Positions 15,498 to 22,511 of a stretch of DNA of 40,690 nt are shown here, one piece after another; position 1 is the stretch's first letter, and each line of letters begins with the position of its first letter. Both the position numbers and the translations under genes were made by a program. The stretch lies in the NCBI GenBank assembly GCA_964552325.1, contig CAZKHA010000013.1:1-40690 (forward strand), given 5' to 3'. This DNA comes from CAZKCK01 sp964552325. Lineage in GTDB: Bacteria > Bacteroidota > Bacteroidia > Bacteroidales > TTA-H9. The notes below the pieces were generated by a model. The model was not told where the DNA came from and did no database searches. It was given only the letters and a program-made list of their open reading frames with translations.

Positions 15498-16232
15498 ATG
15501 GAATTGCTTGCAATTATTCTTTTAATCGTTTTCTTGCTTTGGGGATTGCCCTTGACGTATTATCGCAGCAGGTTTCGTAAGTTGGCCTATAAAACGAACA
15601 GTTGGGTCATCAACATTAAACCTGTATTTGGCACTGAGCTAAAAGCTTTATTTGGAGATCTATTCCCTGGCAATCAAGCATATTATAAGGCAAGGCGGTT
15701 TTATCGGTTTTATTTGGTGGTTTATTTGGTATTGGCATCTGCGTATTTTGGTTTAACAAATTCTAACATTATGAATACTAAAGTTGAGGTTGGAAGTTCT
15801 ATTCCAAGTTTTTCATTGTTTACCCAAAACGGGGAGTTATTTGATATTCAATCCGTTTTAGGAAAAAAGAAATTGGTGATTTATTTTTATCCAAAAGATG
15901 ACACCCCGGGCTGCACAGCCGAAGCATGCGCATTTAGGGATCAATTTGAAGATTTTGAGCAAGCAGGTGCCATGGTAATTGGCATTAGTGGCCAATCCGT
16001 TGAAAGCCATAAAAACTTTGCAACAAAACATAGGTTAAATTTTACCTTGCTAAGCGATACGGGCAATAAGGTGCGTAAATTATTTGGCGTTCCAACAAGT
16101 TTCCTGGGATTACTGCCCGGCAGGGTAACCTATGTAGTAGGCTTGGATGGAAAAGTGGTTTATGTGTTTAATTCACAATTAAATGCACAAGCTCATGTGG
16201 ATAAATCCGTTGAAATACTTAAGCAATTATAA
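15498..16232 (+). CDS. membrane-anchored peroxiredoxin, PrxQ/Bcp type
   Basis: The 244-residue protein has an N-terminal membrane part (hydrophobic stretches about 2-19 and 71-87) followed in the same frame by a complete thiol peroxidase domain (about 95-244). The peroxidatic Cys139 is in 'DDTPGCTAEAC' and the resolving Cys144 five residues on, the atypical 2-Cys arrangement of PrxQ/Bcp, which reduces hydroperoxides with thioredoxin. Normal Bcp proteins are about 150 residues and soluble. The ATG at 15498 follows the DUF1295 stop by one base; an internal ATG at 15771 (Met92) could also yield a soluble peroxidase. Pairing with a membrane reductase-like protein suggests defence against lipid peroxides, which is inference. 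Confidence 0.85.
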   Translation: MELLAIILLIVFLLWGLPLTYYRSRFRKLAYKTNSWVINIKPVFGTELKALFGDLFPGNQAYYKARRFYRFYLVVYLVLASAYFGLTNSNIMNTKVEVGSSIPSFSLFTQNGELFDIQSVLGKKKLVIYFYPKDDTPGCTAEACAFRDQFEDFEQAGAMVIGISGQSVESHKNFATKHRLNFTLLSDTGNKVRKLFGVPTSFLGLLPGRVTYVVGLDGKVVYVFNSQLNAQAHVDKSVEILKQL

Positions 16233-16238
16233 AACAGT

Positions 16239-16610
16239 TTAGGCCTGATTTAAGGAGTTAAGTGTACGCTTTTTCCTCAACTGCCTACGGATTAACAGCA
16301 CAATTACCCAAACCCATCCGATAGGATAGGGTGCAAAAAAGGCCATATACCACATCGGTCGTCCGGTATCTCCGCCAATTCCTCCAAGTGAGCTGATATA
16401 GAATAGAATAACAACTCCTATGGCAATTAAGCCAAAAGCGAGGGCATACCCAATGTGTTGTTTATCGTCTTGCAAACGCGAGCTTAAAGCCATCAAAAAA
16501 CTGCCTAATACAATTAGTACAGAGCCTTCAAGCGGATCGATGGTGCCAACAAAAAAGGATACAATTCCGCTGATGAAGAGGATGCGTAGAAGACGTGGTT
16601 TGGGTAGCAT
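16239..16610 (-). CDS. small integral membrane protein of unknown function
   Basis: The 123-residue protein has about four hydrophobic helices (roughly 9-24, 29-42, 54-73 and 86-107) and a basic C-terminus 'RRQLRKKRTLNS'. I recognise no catalytic motif or named family. It faces the PrxQ gene convergently with only 6 bp between the stop codons, and lies 83 bp downstream of the second Gfo/Idh/MocA gene on the same strand, so it may belong to the end of that transcript or be independent. The open frame is free of odd codon use and looks real. Confidence 0.65.
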   Translation of the reverse strand: MLPKPRLLRILFISGIVSFFVGTIDPLEGSVLIVLGSFLMALSSRLQDDKQHIGYALAFGLIAIGVVILFYISSLGGIGGDTGRPMWYMAFFAPYPIGWVWVIVLLIRRQLRKKRTLNSLNQA

Positions 16611-16693
16611 AGTTGGTTTGGTTTAGTTCAAAATTTCAACAATTTGCAAGGTATGTCAATAAGCTATTTTTTGTTATAATTGCTATTCAGTGT

Positions 16694-18238
16694 TTACACA
16701 ATGCATTCATTTTCAGCATCCCATTTCACAATTCGGTTTTCGCGGTACGAAATCCCAGCCATATGCGCCGTAATGGCTTCTTGAAAGCCTTGCTGAATAT
16801 TACAACTGGTTTCACCACCCTTGCGAATAGCCTCCAACCATTCACGCACATGCAAAAACGTAGTATCGGCCATTTTACCTTCGTGCATGGTGTAAATTAA
16901 ACCCCTTGAGGCAAAATATTTTTGGGTAGGAGACGTAATGGCATCAATATTCTGTAAACCTGGTTGCCATTGAATAAAAGGGGTTTCGGTAGTTATTTTT
17001 CCTGATTCTAAAAGGCTTTTATATTGTTTTGAGTTCGCTTCGGCTTTCACAAGTATCTCGCCTCCAAGCTCCATTACGGCATCTTGCCCCATAATTTGGC
17101 GCGGACGCTGATGCGCGCTGGATAGGCTAGCCGAATACATAAGGGCTAAATCCCGTGCTGGATATTCCATCAAAACATTCAACACATCAGGTACTTCGCG
17201 GCCATCTTTCCAATAGTATATTCCACCTGAAGCAGTTACCTTTTCGGGAATCCCGAGTTGGAGCACTTGGTTTATGCAATCGTATTCATGTGTAAGCATG
17301 TCGCCTGCCAGTCCAGAACCAAATTCCCAAAAGCATCGCCAACGGAAGAATTTTTCAGCACTAAACGGGGTAAGCGAGCCTGGTTTGATAAAGCGTTCCC
17401 AATCAATATTTTCAGCAATAGCTTCTGGTGGTATTTCGTACACCCAGGCACCATCGGGAGAATTTCGATTGGTGCTGGTTTCGATTAAGTTGATGGGGCC
17501 AAGTACATTGTTTGCCAGTAAATTGCTGGCTTTTATGTAACTGGCAGATTGGCGATTTTGATGGCCAAGCTGAAAAACAATTCCATTTTCAACAACAGCT
17601 TTTCTAACTTCATATGCCTCCGAAAGTTGGTTGGTCATGCATTTCTCACAATACACATGCTTGCCGGCTTTGGCGGCTTCAATAATCATTTCGGCATGCC
17701 AATGGTCGGGTGTTGCGATAATTACAGCGTCAATATCAGGGCTTTGAATCAATTCATGGAAGTCAGAATACTGTTTAATACCTGATTTTTCAGGAATAGC
17801 TTGAGTTTGACGGCTTAGGTTTGCAAGTGCTATACTACCCTTGTTGGCATGTGTGTTAAAAACATCGCAAACTCCAGTAAATTCAATGTTTAAGTCCTCT
17901 TGCTCCATAAAAGTTTGGTAGCGTTTATCGTCTGGATTGCTTTGAGCATCTTTTTGTAGGTTTTCGATAAACGCGGGATGGGCAAATCCTGCTGAACGAG
18001 CAATAGATGAGCCGCGGCTTCCAAATCCAATAAATCCAATACGAAGCTTATTTCCAGGGCTTGGTTTGGGTTTCGAAGCCTCCACCTTCTCTCCGATTAA
18101 CGGGAAACGCGATTCAAATTCAGCTAAGAAATTAAATGTAGGTTGTTGCGAAATTTGTTTCTTTTTGTAAAGTGCGTATGCATAAGCACCTAGCACTGGC
18201 AAGGTGGCAAGGCCTTTCAAAACATCACGTCGTTTCAT
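16694..18238 (-). CDS. twin-arginine exported Gfo/Idh/MocA oxidoreductase (second copy)
   Basis: The 514-residue protein begins 'MKRRDVLKGLATLPVLGAYA', a twin-arginine signal, so a folded, cofactor-loaded enzyme is probably exported. The Rossmann domain carries 'GFIGFGSRG' (68-76) and 'IIATPDHWHAEM'. The family's catalytic-lysine motif is usually EKP; here it is 'YCEKCM', with Lys199 kept and the proline replaced by Cys200. The C-terminal domain holds 'GLAGDMLTHEYD', the position of the substrate-site Asp/His. The family oxidises sugars or inositols with NAD(P). It is the last gene of a four-gene set, 7 bp downstream of the DoxX gene, whose products look like a sugar-oxidation route. The substrate is not known. 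Confidence 0.88.
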   Translation of the reverse strand: MKRRDVLKGLATLPVLGAYAYALYKKKQISQQPTFNFLAEFESRFPLIGEKVEASKPKPSPGNKLRIGFIGFGSRGSSIARSAGFAHPAFIENLQKDAQSNPDDKRYQTFMEQEDLNIEFTGVCDVFNTHANKGSIALANLSRQTQAIPEKSGIKQYSDFHELIQSPDIDAVIIATPDHWHAEMIIEAAKAGKHVYCEKCMTNQLSEAYEVRKAVVENGIVFQLGHQNRQSASYIKASNLLANNVLGPINLIETSTNRNSPDGAWVYEIPPEAIAENIDWERFIKPGSLTPFSAEKFFRWRCFWEFGSGLAGDMLTHEYDCINQVLQLGIPEKVTASGGIYYWKDGREVPDVLNVLMEYPARDLALMYSASLSSAHQRPRQIMGQDAVMELGGEILVKAEANSKQYKSLLESGKITTETPFIQWQPGLQNIDAITSPTQKYFASRGLIYTMHEGKMADTTFLHVREWLEAIRKGGETSCNIQQGFQEAITAHMAGISYRENRIVKWDAENECIV

Positions 18239-18245
18239 GGTTGGT

Positions 18246-18719
18246 TTACTTAATTGGTTGCTTTAAGCGTGTGATAAATTTGCCAAGGCCAAGGTACTGC
18301 CCAGTTGGTAGCTGGTAAAGAAGCCAAGCAGCGGCCAGTTCAATCAGGTTTTTATCTACGAACAAATAGTTGCCTTCGGGGGGTAGGGCATATGTAATTC
18401 CGGGAAACGGGGGATGACTGAAATAATAGAAACCCAACAACACCATTGCACCTATGGATGCAGGTTTTTCAAGTAAGCCGATAATCAGCAACAATCCAAT
18501 TGAAATTAACAGGATGATGTTGGCCAAATCAGCAAAATGGGTAAGGCTTTGATTTTGGGCAATCCAGAAGTAAAAAGCAGCTATTGGGCCTTTTGAATCC
18601 AGAAGATAAGGTTGTGAGGTCCATCCCGGTTGAAGGATTTTTGAAATGCCTTCATGTAAAAAATGCCAGCCAATAAGAATGCGTAATAGGAAAGCCGCAC
18701 ATAACAATTTTTTGGGCAT
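18246..18719 (-). CDS. DoxX family membrane protein
   Basis: The 157-residue protein has four hydrophobic helices and the DoxX-family opening 'LLRILIGWHFLHEGISKI', in which the start of helix 1 is typical. DoxX is the small subunit of the thiosulfate:quinone oxidoreductase of Acidianus; related proteins occur in many redox contexts. A Pro/Gly-rich loop 'HPPFPGITYALPPEGNYLF' lies between helices 3 and 4. It sits between the DUF1080 gene (6 bp upstream) and the second Gfo/Idh/MocA gene (7 bp downstream), so it is clearly part of the same transcript. I infer it may pass electrons from the exported dehydrogenases to the quinone pool, but the sequence alone does not show that. Confidence 0.85.
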   Translation of the reverse strand: MPKKLLCAAFLLRILIGWHFLHEGISKILQPGWTSQPYLLDSKGPIAAFYFWIAQNQSLTHFADLANIILLISIGLLLIIGLLEKPASIGAMVLLGFYYFSHPPFPGITYALPPEGNYLFVDKNLIELAAAWLLYQLPTGQYLGLGKFITRLKQPIK

Positions 18720-18725
18720 ATATGC

Positions 18726-19448
18726 TTATAAGGCTTTGATTTTAATGTTTTTGAAATAAATTTTACTACCGTGGTCCTGTAGCCCAATGTGACCGATCTT
18801 GCTAATGGCATAATCAGGATAATCTTTCCATTTTCCGCTGTCGCGAAGTTTTTGCCATTCGGGTGTATAAGCCTCAAATTCAACGACTTTTTCGCCATTC
18901 AGCCAATGTTCAACATGTCCTTTGTTGTAAATGATTTTCGAAGAATTCCATTCGCCAACAGGGTTGAGTTTTTTAGCTGAAGGTGCGGGGTGCATGGCAT
19001 AATCGGCAGCAGTTTGTTGCCATTCTTCCAGTTTGTCAGGCCAGCCTAAATCATCGATAAGTTGGTATTCAGGAGCAGTATAATAAGCAGCATGGTACAT
19101 GGTGTCTTCAACTGCATGGTAAAATATGCCACTGTTGCCTTGGGGGCTTATCTTCCAGTCAACCAAGAGCTCGAAGTTTTCGTATTGTTCAACTGTAATA
19201 AGGTCGGCACCAATGTCGCCACCCTTTCCATTGCACACGATTAAACTGTCTTCAATAGTCCATTCGCCACTAAGTGTGTCTCGGTTAAACTCTTTCCAAC
19301 CATTGAGGGTTTTGCCATCAAACAGCAGTTTAAAGCCCGCTTGTTGTTCTTCAGGGCTTAGCGTGTTTATGGTTAATGGCTTGGTATTAGGCGATTTGCA
19401 TGAAAGCAGCGCTACAGAGGCTGCCAATAAGTAAAATGAAAGTTTCAT
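18726..19448 (-). CDS. DUF1080 lipoprotein (3-keto-disaccharide hydrolase family)
   Basis: From the ATG at 19448 the protein has 240 residues with lipobox 'LLSC'; a longer frame to 19502 would overlap the stop of the upstream gene and bury the signal peptide, so it is rejected. The concanavalin-like fold of Pfam 3keto-disac_hyd (PF06439) is visible: 'GFKLLFDGKTLNGWKEF', 'GEWTIEDSLIVCNGKGGD', 'NFELLVDWKISPQGNSGIFYH', 'LNGEKVVEFEA' and the closing 'GHIGLQDHGSKIYFKNIKI'. The family is known for cleaving 3-keto-glycosides, in which ring oxidation makes the glycosidic bond labile. Its place between a Gfo/Idh/MocA dehydrogenase and DoxX matches that chemistry exactly. Anchored in the outer or inner membrane facing the periplasm or surface. 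Confidence 0.88.
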   Translation of the reverse strand: MKLSFYLLAASVALLSCKSPNTKPLTINTLSPEEQQAGFKLLFDGKTLNGWKEFNRDTLSGEWTIEDSLIVCNGKGGDIGADLITVEQYENFELLVDWKISPQGNSGIFYHAVEDTMYHAAYYTAPEYQLIDDLGWPDKLEEWQQTAADYAMHPAPSAKKLNPVGEWNSSKIIYNKGHVEHWLNGEKVVEFEAYTPEWQKLRDSGKWKDYPDYAISKIGHIGLQDHGSKIYFKNIKIKAL

Positions 19449-19468
19449 AAGATGTAAAAGCTTGGTTG

Positions 19469-20836
19469 TTAGTTGGTTAAAATCATTTTTTCGGGGTTCC
19501 ATTTAATGGCTTCATTTTTAAAGTAACTATCGTTACAAAGCAAAGCTGGAGCCGAAGCCCTAAATCCAAAAATGGCATCTTCTACTACTGGCGATCCCGT
19601 TCTTATTGCATTAAAGAAACTTGCAAAATGGTCGTAATGAGCGCCTTTATAGCCTTTTTCGGCGGTATAAACCACTTCTTCGGGAGGCAACATGGTTTTT
19701 CGGCCTGAATATGCTGAGTTGTTTTCTCGCGCTTTTTCTTTGGCAAATGGGTCATCTTCTTCACTTTCCTTGTTACGCCTTACGATTACCTCATCCCAAA
19801 GCACATCCATTGATCCTTCGGTGCCAACAATTTTTAGGTAAGTTGTTCCCGAAGTTCCATCAACAAAATTGCAGCGCAACGAGAGGTTGAAGCCTGGGTG
19901 ATCTTGGTTTTCAGGATAATCGAATACACCAACAAGCACATCGGGCACTTCACGTCCATCTTTCCAATAGCGCAATCCTCCAGAAGCATATACTTTGTTA
20001 GGGCCTTTAGAGTTGGTTATAAAGTGCAGGCTCGAGAACAGGTGAACAAACAAATCGCCAGACATGCCCGTGCCATAATCGAGATAGTTGCGCCACCTAA
20101 AAAACCTCAACGCATCAAATTCATATTTTTTCTTGTCTTTGAGGTAGGTATCCCAATCAACAGTGGCTGGTGAAGCATCGGCAGGGATTGCGTATTGCCA
20201 GGCACCAACAGGCGAATGACGAGCCCAAAATCCTTCGGCAAAAGTTATTTTTCCAATGGCACCTTCGGCCAAGAGTTCTTTGGCTTTTTGGTTGCCTAAT
20301 GACGAAAGCCCTTGACTGCCAACAACAAATACTTTTCCCGACTTTTTTTGAGCTTCAATTACGTTGTGCCCTTCGGTAATGGAGTGAACCATGGGCTTTT
20401 CGCAATAAACGGATTTGCCGCTTACTAATGCATCAACCGAAATTTTTTCGTGCCAAAAGTCAGGTGTGGCCACAATCACAGCATCAATATCGGTCCGGTT
20501 GAGCAAGTCTTTGTAATGGCGGGTTGTGTAAATATCTTGTCCCCAGCGATCTTTGGCTGCTTTTAAACGACCTTCGTATAGGTCGGCTACGGCTACCAGT
20601 TTTACGCCCTGATGTTGCAGTGCTGTAGTTGTATCAGAGATTCCCATGCCCCCAGCTCCAATTAAGGCAATTTGAAGGTTGTTGTTAGGGCTGGTGGCTT
20701 GTTGGCGCACCATAGTTGAAAAGCTGCGTTCGGGGTTTGGGAGGTTAGCCGCTAAAAGCTTGCTTCCGGCAATGGCAGCGGTGGTGACACCAAGTTGCTT
20801 AATGAATTTTCGTCTTGAATTTCCTTGATTAGGCAT
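19469..20836 (-). CDS. twin-arginine exported Gfo/Idh/MocA oxidoreductase (first copy)
   Basis: The 455-residue protein starts with 'SRRKFIKQLGVTTAAIAGS', a twin-arginine signal, and has the Rossmann motif 'IALIGAGGMG' (56-65), 'IVATPDFWHE' and the standard catalytic-lysine motif 'YCEKPM' (Lys147). The C-terminal domain shows 'DYGTGMSGDLFVHLFSSLHF', where the Asp/His pair lies. It probably oxidises a hydroxyl of a sugar or glycoside with tightly bound NAD(P). It is the first gene of the DUF1080-DoxX-Gfo/Idh/MocA set and is 20 bp upstream of the DUF1080 start. It begins only 43 bp after the stop of the REC-kinase-REC gene on the same strand, so read-through from the kinase genes is likely. Confidence 0.9.
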   Translation of the reverse strand: MPNQGNSRRKFIKQLGVTTAAIAGSKLLAANLPNPERSFSTMVRQQATSPNNNLQIALIGAGGMGISDTTTALQHQGVKLVAVADLYEGRLKAAKDRWGQDIYTTRHYKDLLNRTDIDAVIVATPDFWHEKISVDALVSGKSVYCEKPMVHSITEGHNVIEAQKKSGKVFVVGSQGLSSLGNQKAKELLAEGAIGKITFAEGFWARHSPVGAWQYAIPADASPATVDWDTYLKDKKKYEFDALRFFRWRNYLDYGTGMSGDLFVHLFSSLHFITNSKGPNKVYASGGLRYWKDGREVPDVLVGVFDYPENQDHPGFNLSLRCNFVDGTSGTTYLKIVGTEGSMDVLWDEVIVRRNKESEEDDPFAKEKARENNSAYSGRKTMLPPEEVVYTAEKGYKGAHYDHFASFFNAIRTGSPVVEDAIFGFRASAPALLCNDSYFKNEAIKWNPEKMILTN

Positions 20837-20879
20837 GGTTGTAGTAGGAATTGTTTTAAGCGTTACAGAAGATGATTTA

Positions 20880-22499
20880 TTATTGATTCTTGTTTTGCAA
20901 AATCAACGCAAGTTTCTCGGGTTTAAATGGTTTTGACAAGTAGTCATCCATTCCGAGTGCAAGGCAAAAGGTTCGTTCGCTTTTCTCTGCATTTGCGGTC
21001 ATTGCATAAATGGGTATTCGTTTTTTTGCTGTTTCGGCTTCAATAGCCCTGATCTTACGTGTACATTCATATCCATCCATTATGGGCATTTGAATATCCA
21101 TAAGTATTGTATCGTATTCGTTTTCAAGCCATTTGTCAATTGCAATTTGCCCATTATCAGCCACATCAACTTCATGGCCCATTTTTCGTAACGAGAATAA
21201 TGCCACCTGTTGGTTGATTCGATTATCTTCAACAAGCAAAATTCGAAGTTTTTTATTCGTTGATTCTTCTTGTTCCGTGATGGCATTGATAGGCTTATGT
21301 TCTTGGGCTTCTATTCCTGTAATAATGTAAAACCAAAATGTAGATCCGTTCCCATGCTGGCTTTCAACTCCAATTTCTCCGCCCATGAGTTCGGTAAGTT
21401 TTAGTGAAATGGCGAGGCCTAGCCCTGTCCCCCCAAACCTTCGGCTTACTGATTTTTCGGTTTGTGAAAACTCTTTAAAGAGCCTTAGCTTTCCTTCTTC
21501 CGTGATTCCGATTCCGCTATCGATTACCGAACAAGCAAGTTTGCATTGGTTATTAGTTGTAATGGAAGTGCTGATTTTAATTTTTACAAAGCCTTGATCT
21601 GTAAATTTTATGGCATTGTTGGCTAGGTTGATCAAGATTTGCTTAAAACGCACCGGGTCGCCAATAAGTCGGGTTGGAAGCTGATTTTCGAAATGGGCAG
21701 AAAACTGAATCCCTTTTGTTTCAGCCTTCATTTTAAGGAGCTTAACAACATTGTTAACCTCTGCCTCTGGATTAAAAGGTATTTTCTCAAACTCGAGTTG
21801 CTGCGATTCTATTTTTGAAAAATCGAGAATATCATTTATGATAGTGAGAAGGTTGTCAGCGGATATTTCAACAATTTCGAGGTATTCCTGCAGTTTTGCA
21901 GGGTCGGTGGTTTGCTTCAGTATGTCAACAATGCCAACAATTCCGTTCAACGGAGTCCTTATTTCGTGGCTCATGCTGGCCAAAAAAAGTGATTTTGCAC
22001 GGGTGGCGGCTTCTGCCTTATCACGCTCTGCTGCCAATCTATCGCGGGTTTCGCGTAATTCTTCAACCAAGGTTTCGAGATTCTTTTTTTGGTGGTACAT
22101 CTCCAAAAAAAGGCGAACCTTTCCATGCAAGATTTCAGGAACGATGGGTTTCGAAATAAAGTCTATCGCACCAGTTTCAATGCCTTTTACAATATGAAGG
22201 TCTTCAGAATAGATGGCTGAAACAAATATGACTGGTATGTGCCGCGTTTTTGGTCCTTCCCTTAAAATGGACACCATTTCGTAGCCGTCCATTCCGGGCA
22301 TTTGAATATCAACAATGGCAAGGGCAAAATCGCCTTTGAGCGATAAAGATAAAGCCTCATTACCCGATAACGCCCTAACAAACTGCACATCAAGATCCTC
22401 AAGAATTGTCTCGAGTGCCTTAAGGTTTTGGGGTTTATCGTCAACAAGAAGTATTTGTGGTTTTTGCATTTGCCTTTGGTTTATTGAATCGAGATGCAT
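20880..22499 (-). CDS. hybrid histidine kinase, REC-HisKA-HATPase-REC
   Basis: The 539-residue protein is soluble and has a receiver domain at each end. Order: REC1 (about 14-125, phospho-acceptor Asp64 in 'IVDIQMPGMDGYE'), a coiled linker (135-170), HisKA with His178 in 'SMSHEIRTPLNG', HATPase with N-box 'NLANNAIKFT', G1 'DSGIGI' and G2 'GGTGLGLAIS', then REC2 (about 418-535, Asp468 in 'LMDIQMPIMDGYE'). There is no sensor, membrane or DNA-binding domain. A start at Met11 (22469) is equally possible. It follows the large membrane kinase by 12 bp, so the two are probably one phosphorelay, with REC1 receiving phosphate from the partner. The output protein is not encoded nearby. Confidence 0.92.
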   Translation of the reverse strand: MHLDSINQRQMQKPQILLVDDKPQNLKALETILEDLDVQFVRALSGNEALSLSLKGDFALAIVDIQMPGMDGYEMVSILREGPKTRHIPVIFVSAIYSEDLHIVKGIETGAIDFISKPIVPEILHGKVRLFLEMYHQKKNLETLVEELRETRDRLAAERDKAEAATRAKSLFLASMSHEIRTPLNGIVGIVDILKQTTDPAKLQEYLEIVEISADNLLTIINDILDFSKIESQQLEFEKIPFNPEAEVNNVVKLLKMKAETKGIQFSAHFENQLPTRLIGDPVRFKQILINLANNAIKFTDQGFVKIKISTSITTNNQCKLACSVIDSGIGITEEGKLRLFKEFSQTEKSVSRRFGGTGLGLAISLKLTELMGGEIGVESQHGNGSTFWFYIITGIEAQEHKPINAITEQEESTNKKLRILLVEDNRINQQVALFSLRKMGHEVDVADNGQIAIDKWLENEYDTILMDIQMPIMDGYECTRKIRAIEAETAKKRIPIYAMTANAEKSERTFCLALGMDDYLSKPFKPEKLALILQNKNQ

Positions 22500-22511
22500 A
22501 CATTTTGAAGG

